From assembly GCA_900317845.1 (NCBI GenBank), contig ONII01000008.1, positions 1 through 64,000 of the forward strand: 64,000 nucleotides of DNA, given 5' to 3'. The notes under the pieces were generated by a model, which saw only the letters and a program-made list of their open reading frames with translations, made no database searches and was not told the origin of the DNA. Made by a program: the position numbers and the translations under genes. Positions within the stretch are counted from its first letter, which is position 1. Each line of letters starts with the position of its first letter. Below, one piece after another: positions 27,291-37,044 of this stretch. This stretch comes from an uncultured Bacteroidales bacterium. Its GTDB lineage: Bacteria; Bacteroidota; Bacteroidia; Bacteroidales; UBA932.

Positions 27291-29477
27291 TTACGGTGCA
27301 ACGTAGGTGCAGTTGGTGATTTTGGCCTTGTCAGCATCAACATACCAACCAATATAATAATCGTCAATAAAGTTTTCGGCTGTTACTTCCTTCTCCGTTC
27401 CATTGTTGAACAACTGTCCGCTTACAGTAACGCCATCAACTTTATTAATGCCACTCATGTAGGCTGCGACAAGTCCATAATAGGTGGCATGCTTACTGGA
27501 TACCATACCATAGTTCGCGCCACCCTGAATATACCCATTATGCTCAATCAGGGCAGCCATACCACCTGTAGTGGTGTTAGAAGCGGAAGTCTCCACATTG
27601 CCGCGATTCTCGCAATTCTCCAAGCCGGAATTATAGTTTAGATAGCAAGCCAAACCGCCAATACGGCCATTGCTGAAACTGTTATTGATGCTCGCATAGT
27701 TGACGCAATCCTTCAATATGGTACCCGAATTCGCCGTAGCCACCAATGAGGAAGCTCGTCCGCAAGTAATATCAATCGTCGCGGACCGAACGGTACCTCC
27801 TTCAATATGTACCCTGGCTTCGCTGCCAGTAGCATTTACCGTGGAGAAACCAACCAGCGCCGCCGCCTGGACCGCAGTAGCACCAGCTTTGGTATTGCTG
27901 CCACTGTCACCGGTGATATTCAGCGTAACATCGCAATTCTTAATGTATGTATCATGAATAACTTCATCCCTCACTGAGGCAAAGGCAAAACCGGCAATAC
28001 CGCCCAGCGCCAGACGCTTGTTGTCCGTTGCCGTTCCAGTACTGGTCAACTGACCGTCAATGGTAATATTTTCCACCGTAGAGCCATAGCCGATGGTTCC
28101 TGCCAGGATACCGGCATCGGCAGCAGCGCCATCTGCAGCGCCATAGGTTACGTCCACATTGGTAAATTTAAGATTCTTGATGGTTGCCTGGCGGATGGCC
28201 CCGAAGAAGCCATAGGTTTTTCCGTTAGCCAACGTAACGGTCGGGTTGAAGTTCTGAATCTCGTGATTCTGGCCATCGAATGTACCACGGAATTGCTTTC
28301 CGGGGCTGCACGCATTGTTACCATTGCCCGTACTGGCAGTTCCTTCATGGTCAAAGCCGATGGGCGTCCAGTCCTCGCCATCCAGGTCGATATCTGTGGT
28401 GAGCGCGTAATGGGCGCAAGTAGCGGAGAAAGCGGAGGGTTTTCCGGAAGACCAGCCGCTGGAAGGGTCCTCGGAAATAGACAACTCGGCCAGTTTCTGG
28501 AGATCGGCAAGGGATGAAAGCTGGTAAGGGTGTTCCTTGGAGCCATCACCACCGGAGAAGAATCCGGACAGCTCTACACCATGAACAGGCAACACCTTGC
28601 CACGGGCCATATCATAATCGCTTTTACGCACCATCTTCTGGTAAGGTTCATACTCATGGACTTTGTTTTCGTCGTCCCAAGTGCCCTTTCCGTAGATGAA
28701 CTGAAGTTCCATCTCTGCCAGATTGCCGGCAGGGACAAAGACATAGTAGTCCACAAAGGCCGAATTATCCAGTTTATGGGTGGCATAGCTTGCCGCCTCA
28801 TAGCAAGGCACGTCGTGATCTTCACCGTCCTTGACCGTGAGCGCGCCCAGCACCGGCAGCGAGGTGGCACTGGTGCCATCCCAGTTGATGATACCCGTAC
28901 CGGAGAGTGACAGCGAAGTATTCTTGACTTTCACCTTGGTAAGGGTTTCACCGTCGGCGCGGGTGGCCTTTGCCTGAACCCAGACGATAGAACCCAGCTG
29001 CTTGAAGTTACATACAGGGCTGGCCTGGCCTGCAGGGATGATGCCCGCCATCGGGAGTTTGTTGCCGGAGTCTGCAGCAATGGCGGAAGGAACGGTAATG
29101 GATACCGTACCGGCGTCCACCTTATAGAAGTCGGCCGGGTAATAAGCGTAGGCCAGACCTTCGTTGATTTCCACGGGGGTGCTCACAGGCACAAATTTGG
29201 AACCATTATACTGATACTCGGCACTGGTGCCGCCAGTGGGTTCATAGACCAGCACTCTGTCACCGGAATTCCAGATAATAGCGCCGGTGGAGGTGTTAAT
29301 ATCGGCCTTGGTAGTCATTTCCTCTACGGCGACACCGAAGCCCGTAAGATACTTGGAAGCATCCCATTCCTGACCGTCAGAGGGGATGTTTTCCAGGGGA
29401 AGATTCTGCTCCTTGGCGCAGGATGCGACCAGAGCAAGGCCAGCCATCAGGCCCCAGATTTTAACAGACGTTTTCAT
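27291..29477 (-). CDS. Fimbrillin-like/GLUG-repeat lipoprotein B
   Basis: 728 residues, lipobox LVASC (Cys20). N-terminal fimbrillin-like domain (about 35-305) with TTKADI, IIWNSGDRVLVYEP, YQYNGSKFVPV, AYYPAD and KLPMAGIIPAG. The linker FFSGGDGSKEHPYQLSS matches that of lipoprotein A. Residues about 350-690 are GLUG-like repeats (FRGTFDGQNHEIQNF, TYGFFGAIRQATIKNL, DAGILAGTIGYGSTVENI), strikingly like the repeat region of the 533-residue BACON lipoprotein of this locus. Probably a surface binding protein. The small ORF before it ends one base upstream of its ATG. Confidence 0.8.
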   Translation of the reverse strand: MKTSVKIWGLMAGLALVASCAKEQNLPLENIPSDGQEWDASKYLTGFGVAVEEMTTKADINTSTGAIIWNSGDRVLVYEPTGGTSAEYQYNGSKFVPVSTPVEINEGLAYAYYPADFYKVDAGTVSITVPSAIAADSGNKLPMAGIIPAGQASPVCNFKQLGSIVWVQAKATRADGETLTKVKVKNTSLSLSGTGIINWDGTSATSLPVLGALTVKDGEDHDVPCYEAASYATHKLDNSAFVDYYVFVPAGNLAEMELQFIYGKGTWDDENKVHEYEPYQKMVRKSDYDMARGKVLPVHGVELSGFFSGGDGSKEHPYQLSSLADLQKLAELSISEDPSSGWSSGKPSAFSATCAHYALTTDIDLDGEDWTPIGFDHEGTASTGNGNNACSPGKQFRGTFDGQNHEIQNFNPTVTLANGKTYGFFGAIRQATIKNLKFTNVDVTYGAADGAAADAGILAGTIGYGSTVENITIDGQLTSTGTATDNKRLALGGIAGFAFASVRDEVIHDTYIKNCDVTLNITGDSGSNTKAGATAVQAAALVGFSTVNATGSEARVHIEGGTVRSATIDITCGRASSLVATANSGTILKDCVNYASINNSFSNGRIGGLACYLNYNSGLENCENRGNVETSASNTTTGGMAALIEHNGYIQGGANYGMVSSKHATYYGLVAAYMSGINKVDGVTVSGQLFNNGTEKEVTAENFIDDYYIGWYVDADKAKITNCTYVAP

Positions 29478-29478
29478 A

Positions 29479-29637
29479 CTAGATTAACCCTCCCCAGTTG
29501 CTGAAGTCATCGGGTAAAATGCTCATCTTCTCCGTGTTGGAATCCACGTTGTTGGAGCCTGCGAGAATTTGCTGAGGGCCCATCAGGGTTACCGATTCCG
29601 CCTCAGGGGACATGTAAAGTTCTTTCTCTTGTTTCAT
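29479..29637 (-). CDS. Small peptide gene (52 aa) before lipoprotein B
   Basis: Starts MKQEKELYMSPEAESVTL and ends FSNWGGLI; the stop is one base from the ATG of lipoprotein B, so the pair is translationally coupled. The pattern MK-x-x-x-E-L-Y-x-x-P, then alternating hydrophobics, then an acidic stretch and a Trp-Gly-like end is shared with the frame at 48119-48274. Short, soluble, no signal peptide. Could be a coupling leader, a chaperone-like peptide or a precursor peptide; the sequence does not decide. Confidence 0.6.
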   Translation of the reverse strand: MKQEKELYMSPEAESVTLMGPQQILAGSNNVDSNTEKMSILPDDFSNWGGLI

Positions 29638-29667
29638 AATGTTAAATAATTATATGTTAATTGTTTA

Positions 29668-32600
29668 CTATAAATCAATATCCACCAGGATGGCGCGGTG
29701 GTCGGAGGGGCTCTTGAAGCTTTGCTCGGAAAGCGGAATGACCACAATGTTGTAGGTCCAGCTGTCGTTCACCATGATGGCGCGCCGGGTCTTGTCCATA
29801 AGGGACGGCGAGAGATAGATAAAGTCCCTGCGGTCCTTGGCACCGGTAGTAGTGTTGCAGAAGGTATCCGCGCCTCCTCCGTTCCAAAACTCGTACATCA
29901 CATCCTTGAGGTCGGTATTTTCCAGCAGGTATCTTTGGGGTGCATAAGCGCTATTTTCCGGATCATATCCGGTATACCAGCAGTCTTGAGGAGAGTTGGC
30001 GTTCATATCTCCCACGACAATCCAATTGCTCTCCGACGCATAGGCGGGATTATTCACCGTCTGGTTGAGCAGATAGGTCATCTCTGCGAGACGCTTGTTG
30101 TCGGCGCTGATCTGGGCATCCGTCGTGTGATTGGTTGCACCGGAGTCGTGCGGATAAGGATGCGTGGTAACAATATTGAGTTTGTTACCGCCCACCGTTA
30201 TCTGGAAATGGCCGCCGCCGTGGGTAAGGTCGGAGGCTGAATTAAATTCCCCAACCCGGGTGATGGCATATTTGGCGGTGACTTCCTGCGGATAAGTGTC
30301 CGTACGGCCACTCCTGGCAGCACGGATGTGGCCATAGCGGTTTGCCAGGGCCTCCCATGTGGCGGCGCGTACCGGTTTGCTGTTATAATCGCTGATCCAG
30401 GTGTCTGTTCCGGTCAGGTAATTGCTCTCCGCCTCACACCAAATGCAGATGTCGGGATCGTACTTATTCACAAAAGCAACAAAGTTGTCGAAGTTGTTGC
30501 CCTGGTCCCACCACATGCCGTTCTGGATGTTCCAGTACAGGATGCGGAGGCTTCCTTTCTTCTCGGTTCCGGGTACCTTGGTGACCGTGATATTGTCAAC
30601 CCAGATGCCCACCGTGGCACCGGAAGCGGTCACGCTGCGGAAGTCCACCGTGGTGGCATCCGTTGCGCCCAGGATGGTCACTTCCACCCGGTGCCAAGTT
30701 TTGGCTGCGGAAGCAGAAGCTGCGGGGGCGATGACATTGTTATTGAATACGGCCTCGGCATAGGTCGCCTTGTACTGATAGGTCTTGGTATCCGTAGGTA
30801 CACCGTCAATGGTGCAGGAATCGAAATGGCCGCCGTTGTGAATCTGGAACTGGATGCCCTTGGTGTTGCCGGTTTGCAGGCATACATCGAAGCTCAGTTT
30901 CACGTCGCAGGTGCCCTGGACGTTCTTGAAGAAAGGGGTCTTCATGACACCGCGCTTGGTTTCAGCCGTACCGAGCGACAGTACGCCCTGATATTCCTGG
31001 CCGCGATAGAGGATAATCCAGTCGTTGAGGTTGCGGCTGGTGAAATAGGAATCTGTGAGCACATGAGAAGTGACCACCGTAGCATCCTTCACGTCATTCC
31101 AGCTGTCGGACTGCATGTAGCCGGTTCCGGCCACATTATAAGCGACCTTGGTATAAGCACGGGCATAACCGTCGCGGGTACGTCCATCGGTTGTGCCAAT
31201 GGAAGATGCATCCGGGGCATAGCCGAAGCTGCTGCTTCCAGCCATGATGTTGCCGCCCCATACGAAGTTGTCGAAGCCCTCGAAGAAGAGTACATTTTCG
31301 TCGGCCTCCCAGGCAACATCCGGAGCATAAACACTACCTGCGGTAATCTCTCCGGGCGTCAGGGTCTTGTGCATCACCAGATGATTGTCCGTGACAGCAG
31401 TCAGCTCCAGCCCACTGGAATAGGTTCCGGGAGCAATGAGGATAGGAATCTTGGTACCCGCACCTAAAATGGGGACAAAGCTACCATTGTTGGTGCAGTT
31501 GATAACGGCTTCCGTAAGCGATTCCTTGGGAGCAAATGCACCCGATGCATAGGAATAATCTGCGCGACCGCTCAGGGTCTCGCCGCCCAACGCACGAACT
31601 TTTACAGAAGCTAATTTGACATCCCCTGCCATATTGAGATTGACCAGGGCGATGGCATCCTTAAAGGAAAGGACGTTCCCCGTTGACACGTCATACTTGG
31701 CATAGCGGGGATAGTTCTCAAAATCGGCCTTGGTTCCCGTGATGAACTGGGAGAAAGGCAGGACCACGTCTTTATCGGGCGTAGCGCCGTAAAGGCCCAG
31801 GCTTTCCCCCTTGACCAGATACGCCTCGTAGGTTCCACCGGGATTTTCGTCCACCTCGATGTAGGTCTCCCCTCCCTTGTTGGTAAGAACGTCATATTGC
31901 GTTCCGTTCACATAGACAGAATAGCCGGTGAAGCTGTCGCCAGCATAGCCCAGCGCATCCCGGATAGCACTGCCTTCCGCAGGAATATCCACAAAGAAAA
32001 GCACTTTCCCGCCTTCCACGGCAATAGGCTCACCCTTTGCCGAAACGCCTGTATTATAACCGTTTACAGCCCAGGCAATGGGCAGGACCTTGTTGCGTTC
32101 CAGGTTCAGCGTGCTGCTTCTGGTAATCCGGGTGAAAGGTTTGAAATGAGCGGCTTCCTCCTGGAAATTCACCGTAAGGGTGAGGCCTTCCATGCTACCT
32201 GCGGGAGCAAAGAGGAAGAATTCGGCAGGGATAGAGGTACTCAGGGTTTTGGAACAGGCCACTTCAATGGTTTTACCTCCGTCCAGCGCAGCGAGAGAGG
32301 GTGTAGAGCCCACCCAACTCACCTCCGCCTTGCCGGTGAGCGCCAACGACGTGTTTTCCATCACCACGCTGGAAAGGGTTTCTTCCTTACCAGCTGTAGC
32401 GGTCAGCTTTACCCAAATGATGGAACCCAAGCTCTTGAAGGTACCTTCCCTGCGTTCCTTGCCGGAAGGGATGCCACCGGCAGGGATGATACCCCCCATA
32501 GGCAGTTTGTTGCCCGGGTCGGCCGTTACCGATTCCGGCATGGTAAGAGTAACCTTGCCGGCAGCAATGCTATAAGCATCGGCCGGATAATAGGCATAGG

Positions 32601-32916
32601 CCTCGTTGGAGCCAATTTCGAGCGGAGTTGTCTCCGGTTCAAAGCAGGTTCCGCTATAGACGTAGCGCGCCGATTTTCCGCTTGCAGGCACATAGACTAA
32701 AACCGCATCGGCATCGTTCCAGGTAATGGCACCGCTGGAGAAATTGATGGTGGCCTTGGTGTCGGCCTCCTCTGCCGACATGGCAAAACTGGTCAGGAAA
32801 CGAGCGTCATCCCAGATGGCACGCTCGCCAAGTCCTTCTTTGTCCTGTTCCTTTTCGCAGCTTGCGCATACAAGCGCAAGCGCTGAAAATGCAGCAAAAA
32901 TCGTCAACTTTTTCAT
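29668..32916 (-). CDS. Fimbrillin-like lipoprotein fused to an EEP phosphoesterase domain
   Basis: 1082 residues, lipobox VCASC (Cys20). Residues about 30-290 are the fimbrillin-like domain (DTKATI, ITWNDADAVLVYVP, AYYPAD, KLPMGGIIPAG); about 290-540 a second beta-rich part; about 550-785 a jelly-roll-like segment (FFEGFDNFVWGG, TWHRVEVTILG). Residues 789-1082 are a full EEP domain with ILYWNIQNGMWWDQGNN, IWCEAES, IVTTHPYPHD, GDMNANS and SPSDHRAIL. So a surface-anchored enzyme with its own binding modules. The EEP part is a close relative of the stand-alone enzymes at 14395 and 50932. Three bases separate it from the gene upstream. Confidence 0.85.
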   Translation of the reverse strand: MKKLTIFAAFSALALVCASCEKEQDKEGLGERAIWDDARFLTSFAMSAEEADTKATINFSSGAITWNDADAVLVYVPASGKSARYVYSGTCFEPETTPLEIGSNEAYAYYPADAYSIAAGKVTLTMPESVTADPGNKLPMGGIIPAGGIPSGKERREGTFKSLGSIIWVKLTATAGKEETLSSVVMENTSLALTGKAEVSWVGSTPSLAALDGGKTIEVACSKTLSTSIPAEFFLFAPAGSMEGLTLTVNFQEEAAHFKPFTRITRSSTLNLERNKVLPIAWAVNGYNTGVSAKGEPIAVEGGKVLFFVDIPAEGSAIRDALGYAGDSFTGYSVYVNGTQYDVLTNKGGETYIEVDENPGGTYEAYLVKGESLGLYGATPDKDVVLPFSQFITGTKADFENYPRYAKYDVSTGNVLSFKDAIALVNLNMAGDVKLASVKVRALGGETLSGRADYSYASGAFAPKESLTEAVINCTNNGSFVPILGAGTKIPILIAPGTYSSGLELTAVTDNHLVMHKTLTPGEITAGSVYAPDVAWEADENVLFFEGFDNFVWGGNIMAGSSSFGYAPDASSIGTTDGRTRDGYARAYTKVAYNVAGTGYMQSDSWNDVKDATVVTSHVLTDSYFTSRNLNDWIILYRGQEYQGVLSLGTAETKRGVMKTPFFKNVQGTCDVKLSFDVCLQTGNTKGIQFQIHNGGHFDSCTIDGVPTDTKTYQYKATYAEAVFNNNVIAPAASASAAKTWHRVEVTILGATDATTVDFRSVTASGATVGIWVDNITVTKVPGTEKKGSLRILYWNIQNGMWWDQGNNFDNFVAFVNKYDPDICIWCEAESNYLTGTDTWISDYNSKPVRAATWEALANRYGHIRAARSGRTDTYPQEVTAKYAITRVGEFNSASDLTHGGGHFQITVGGNKLNIVTTHPYPHDSGATNHTTDAQISADNKRLAEMTYLLNQTVNNPAYASESNWIVVGDMNANSPQDCWYTGYDPENSAYAPQRYLLENTDLKDVMYEFWNGGGADTFCNTTTGAKDRRDFIYLSPSLMDKTRRAIMVNDSWTYNIVVIPLSEQSFKSPSDHRAILVDIDL

Positions 32917-32918
32917 AG

Positions 32919-35900
32919 CTATTCAGCAAATGTTATATTTGTCGTATTAAGGGTGGTATTGGTCGGATATTTTTCTCCGGCATACTGGAAATAGTTCTCG
33001 GCAGTGAGGGTAACGAGCGCATCTTCGGTCTTACCGATTTTTCCGCTCACGGAGCAGCCGCTGAACGGTGCTGTCTTCTGGCATCGGCCATAAAGGACAC
33101 CGTTATACGTTTGGTCTCCATCCGGAATCACGGCATTGGAGATGATAGTGGCACCCAGGCTCGCGCAGTTTTTGATGGTGACACTATTATGGTTCACCAG
33201 GCAAATGACACCGGCGACGGAACAACCGCCTTTGCTCTCAAGATTGCCCCGGTTGATACAACCGTCCAGCGTACAGCTATCATTGGCGATGCAGGTTATG
33301 TTCGCCCAACGGAAATTGGTCTGTGTACCGCAGTGAAGCACATTTCCGGTATTCTCACAGTTTTTCAGGTATCCGTAGCGGTTCAGGGCGGCGGCTATGG
33401 CCGATGTACGGCCCGCCGTGCTATAGATATCGGCCGTATTGCGGCAGCCGTTCAGGGTGGTGAGTGTCTGGTTGTTCGCGTTGGTTATAAAGCCAACAAT
33501 ACCACCCAGATGGGTTCCATTGCCGCCGTTGCCCAGGTTGGCGCCAGTAGAATAGGGGCTCTCCTCCGTGCCGATCTGTCCAGCATTGAGCAAATTCTTG
33601 AGCACTGCGTTGGTGGAAGGCATGACCATACCGGCAATGCCGCCGGTAAATACACGGCCTGCAGCCGTATTATTGGGAATGGAAGACGTAGCCCCTCCGG
33701 TGATGGGCGCGTAAGTCTTCACATTGTCCACGGTAGCGCCTTGAATGAGGCCGGCAAGAACGCCAAACACGCCGGATACATCTGTAGAGACATTTAGGGA
33801 ACAACTGCTTTCAAAGGTAAGGTCCTTCACCGTAGCGCCATCGCCAATGACGCCAAAGAAGCCCCAGCACTTGGCTGCATCCGTAGGCGCAAAACTCATG
33901 TGGAGGTTCTGGATGCTATGGTTGGCGCCATCGAATATGCCCGTAAACGTGGTACCGGTCAGGGCAAGGCTGGTAGCCGTCCAGGTGGACATGGTGGCAT
34001 TGCCGATGGGCGTCCACTCGACAATGGAAGAACAGTCGATATCGGCCGTGAGGGTAACCGTGGCGGTAGATGCCGTTGCATCTCCGCTGTTAACCCTTGC
34101 CGCGAAATCTACAAGTTCCGCCGCATTGGAAATGCTGATGGCATAGGAGGGAGTAGGATCCACTTCCTCGCTCATGTCAGTGACATCATAGGGATGGGCA
34201 ATAGCATAACGCGCCGCCTTCAGCGCCAGCGGAGCATTGTACTGCGTCACCGCCGTTCCCACATTGGGATAATAGGTGTTGCCATCCAGCAACTCATTGT
34301 TATGGTTGGGGCCGATAATGGTCTCGAATACTGCGCAGGATGCACCGTAGCGGGCCAGGCCGAAGTCCATGTGGTAGCCGTCGCGGGTAAGGCCCATGCT
34401 GTTGTTGGCCCAACTGGTGCGCAGGTTCTGGAGCATAACACCCGTGGAGATGACTCCGTCGAATCCGCATTCGGTGACGGCACTCTGTCCCTGAGCAGCG
34501 ATCACGGGCCACATGGTGTCCGTGTCCGTAAAAGGCTTGGAAACGTTCTGGGCCTTGGAAAGGTCGTGGTAGGCCTGAGACAGGATATAATAGAATACCG
34601 GTGTATTGCTCCGCTCCGCCTGATTGGCCTTGAGCTTATCCAGAAGGCCGTTTATGGCCTCTTTCTCTGTACTTGTCCACCCCCAGGCTAACTGTCGTCC
34701 CGTATGTTCCTGGATGGTGATGATGTTCCAGTCGGCACCGGAGGCCACCATTTCCAGACTCTTGCCGGAGACATCCGTCCAAGAGGTTTCTCCCGGATTA
34801 CACATGTAACAATGATAATCCGTTGCGGTCCCATAACCGCTGTTGTATTCCGGAATGGTACGGCCACCGTAATACATGTGTACCATCTGTACATCGTCTA
34901 TACCGGCAGCATCCAAGATGCCGGGCAGATGCTCTACTGCGTCTTTGGTAAAGCTGTTGCCGATGAAGAAGATCCTGAGGGCAGCCGGCACATCAAAAGT
35001 AGGATCCGCCGGTGCCGCTCCAGTAGCAATATCAATAGTAATGGTGTTGTAGCCGGAGCCGTTGCTGTTCTGCTGCACGCCCAGGTAACCCACTTTGTTG
35101 GCCTCCGTATAAACATCCCAGACGGTGGTTCCGCCATTGTACGCACCCACACGGCCCGAGGCATAGCCACCGTCAAAAACGACTGCCTGGTTCACATAGC
35201 CGAAGAAGACACCGCGGCTGGCATGGTCTGTAACCACCTCGCCGTAGTTCTCCAGATTCCTGTATGTTCCGGCATTAGGCAGGCACATGATACCACCGAC
35301 AGGAGCGTTGGTGGTAGAAGTGATGTTTCCGTAATTCTTGCAGGCCGACATGCTGGAGTTGTTGGTAATGAAGCAGACAATCCCGCCCAGACGGGCTGCA
35401 CCGGAAGTGGGCATGGTATTGAGTTGATTACCACGATTCTCGCAGTCGTTGATATCCGTATTGCGGTTAGCAGCCCCCACAATGCCCGCCGTACGACCGG
35501 CCTGGGAGTTCAGGTCTCCGTAGTTGTTGCAGGAAGATACGGCAATTCGTTTGTCACTACTGGAATTCGCATTGGTAAAGCCTACGATGCCGGCCACATG
35601 GATGGCGTTGGCATTGCCGACAGTATTGGCCGTATTGGTAACGTTAATCTCTCCCCTGTTGTGTACACTGTCAATGGTAATACTCTGTGAATCGGCATAA
35701 CAGGCGCCAATCAGGGCCATATGTACCAAACCGGATGCCCCGCCGTTATAGGTCATGGGCGCATAGCTGGTGACATCGCGTACTTCTGCTCCGTCCACGA
35801 TGCCTGCAATCAGGCCGGCGCTCAGGGGAACGTTGCCGGATACGGTGAGCGAGCAGTTATCCTCTATGACAAAGTTCTGAACCACCGCACCGGGGCCCAC

Positions 35901-37025
35901 ATAGCCAAACAGGCCAAAATGCTTGCCGGCGGTGGTTTCATTGCATACCAGGTGCAGATTCTTGATATGGAAGGCGTTGCCGTCGAACTTGCCCATGAAG
36001 GGATTGCCCTCGCTGATAGTCGGCACGGAAGAAACCCAGGGCGCCGTTACATATCCAACTGGTACAAAGTCGTTTACACCGTCAAAGTCTATATCATTTA
36101 GGAGATTCACCCAACCCTCGGCATTTTCCCATTCGGCCGTGGATTCGCCGGCGTTCACGGCAGCGGCAAAAGCTTTGAACTCGGCCGCAGTGGCAATGCC
36201 TTTAGGTTGTTTTCCGTTCACGTCCAGGCTGATGGGAATCACCTTATTCCGTGCCAGGCTCAGCGTGCCGGTGCGGCCGTATTTGACTTCCGACTTGAAG
36301 CCGGCCACTTCCTGCAACGTGAGGGTCAGTTTCAGATTCTCCTGGTCCCCGGCAGGGACAAAGAGGTAAAACTCCGCCGGAGTGGAGGTGGTAAGGGTTT
36401 TGGAACACGCCACGTCAATGGCTTTGTCTCCATCCAAAGCCCCCAGAGAAGGGGTTTCTCCGCTCCAACTTACCTCGGCGTCTCCGGTGAGAGCGAGCGA
36501 CGCGTTCTCCATATGCACGTTGGTGACGGTGCCTTCCTTCCCTTCCACCGCCGTGAGCTTAAGCCAAATCATAGAGCCCAGGCTCTTGAAGGTGCCGGTG
36601 GTCTTACCGGCCGGAATAATTCCGCCCATCGGCAGTTTATTGCCCGGGTCCGATACCACGGAGGCAGGCATGGTAAGCGTCACCGTACCGGCATTGATGG
36701 AGAAGGCATCGGCAGGATAATAGGCGTAGGCCAATGCTCCTCCCACTTCCAATGGCGTTGATACCGGGACGAATACGCCTCCGTCGTATCTATATTCCGC
36801 CGACTGTGCTGTTTCCGGGACATACACCAGAACACGGTCATCACCGGACCAGGTAATGGTGCCGTCGGAAAAATCGATGCTGGCCTTCGTGGCTACAGCC
36901 TCCGCATCCATGGAGAAACTTCTAAGATACTGAGACTCCTCGGGAGACAGGGTCTTTTCCTCCGGTTTTGCACAACCGACAAACAACGCTGCAATCAGCA
37001 AAAGAAACAAGCCTGTTCTTTTCAT
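32919..37025 (-). CDS. Giant fimbrillin-like/GLUG lipoprotein with internal DUF4886/SGNH-like domain
   Basis: 1368 residues, lipobox FVGC (Cys18). Order: fimbrillin-like domain (about 30-270), a first GLUG-like repeat region (about 275-640), an SGNH-like domain of the DUF4886 type (about 680-945), and a second GLUG-like region (about 960-1340). The enzyme-like part shows IFFIGNSFTKDAVEHLP (Ser691), GGRTIPEYN, TIQEHTGRQ and LTRDGYHMD (Asp882, His885), the serine and Asp-x-x-His layout of SGNH hydrolases. It could be an esterase acting on acyl groups of the substrate. It follows the GDPD gene by 19 bases and is thus second in the locus. Confidence 0.82.
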   Translation of the reverse strand: MKRTGLFLLLIAALFVGCAKPEEKTLSPEESQYLRSFSMDAEAVATKASIDFSDGTITWSGDDRVLVYVPETAQSAEYRYDGGVFVPVSTPLEVGGALAYAYYPADAFSINAGTVTLTMPASVVSDPGNKLPMGGIIPAGKTTGTFKSLGSMIWLKLTAVEGKEGTVTNVHMENASLALTGDAEVSWSGETPSLGALDGDKAIDVACSKTLTTSTPAEFYLFVPAGDQENLKLTLTLQEVAGFKSEVKYGRTGTLSLARNKVIPISLDVNGKQPKGIATAAEFKAFAAAVNAGESTAEWENAEGWVNLLNDIDFDGVNDFVPVGYVTAPWVSSVPTISEGNPFMGKFDGNAFHIKNLHLVCNETTAGKHFGLFGYVGPGAVVQNFVIEDNCSLTVSGNVPLSAGLIAGIVDGAEVRDVTSYAPMTYNGGASGLVHMALIGACYADSQSITIDSVHNRGEINVTNTANTVGNANAIHVAGIVGFTNANSSSDKRIAVSSCNNYGDLNSQAGRTAGIVGAANRNTDINDCENRGNQLNTMPTSGAARLGGIVCFITNNSSMSACKNYGNITSTTNAPVGGIMCLPNAGTYRNLENYGEVVTDHASRGVFFGYVNQAVVFDGGYASGRVGAYNGGTTVWDVYTEANKVGYLGVQQNSNGSGYNTITIDIATGAAPADPTFDVPAALRIFFIGNSFTKDAVEHLPGILDAAGIDDVQMVHMYYGGRTIPEYNSGYGTATDYHCYMCNPGETSWTDVSGKSLEMVASGADWNIITIQEHTGRQLAWGWTSTEKEAINGLLDKLKANQAERSNTPVFYYILSQAYHDLSKAQNVSKPFTDTDTMWPVIAAQGQSAVTECGFDGVISTGVMLQNLRTSWANNSMGLTRDGYHMDFGLARYGASCAVFETIIGPNHNNELLDGNTYYPNVGTAVTQYNAPLALKAARYAIAHPYDVTDMSEEVDPTPSYAISISNAAELVDFAARVNSGDATASTATVTLTADIDCSSIVEWTPIGNATMSTWTATSLALTGTTFTGIFDGANHSIQNLHMSFAPTDAAKCWGFFGVIGDGATVKDLTFESSCSLNVSTDVSGVFGVLAGLIQGATVDNVKTYAPITGGATSSIPNNTAAGRVFTGGIAGMVMPSTNAVLKNLLNAGQIGTEESPYSTGANLGNGGNGTHLGGIVGFITNANNQTLTTLNGCRNTADIYSTAGRTSAIAAALNRYGYLKNCENTGNVLHCGTQTNFRWANITCIANDSCTLDGCINRGNLESKGGCSVAGVICLVNHNSVTIKNCASLGATIISNAVIPDGDQTYNGVLYGRCQKTAPFSGCSVSGKIGKTEDALVTLTAENYFQYAGEKYPTNTTLNTTNITFAE

Positions 37026-37044
37026 AGCAAAAAGATCCTACATA

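Noticed and set aside
24600..37025. Locus 1 lipoproteins as a pilus (fimbriae) operon
   Set aside because: The fimbrillin-like heads alone would suggest this, but usher-like, anchor (Mfa2) and tip genes are missing, several proteins carry enzymes, and SusCD plus a carrier lie in the same run.
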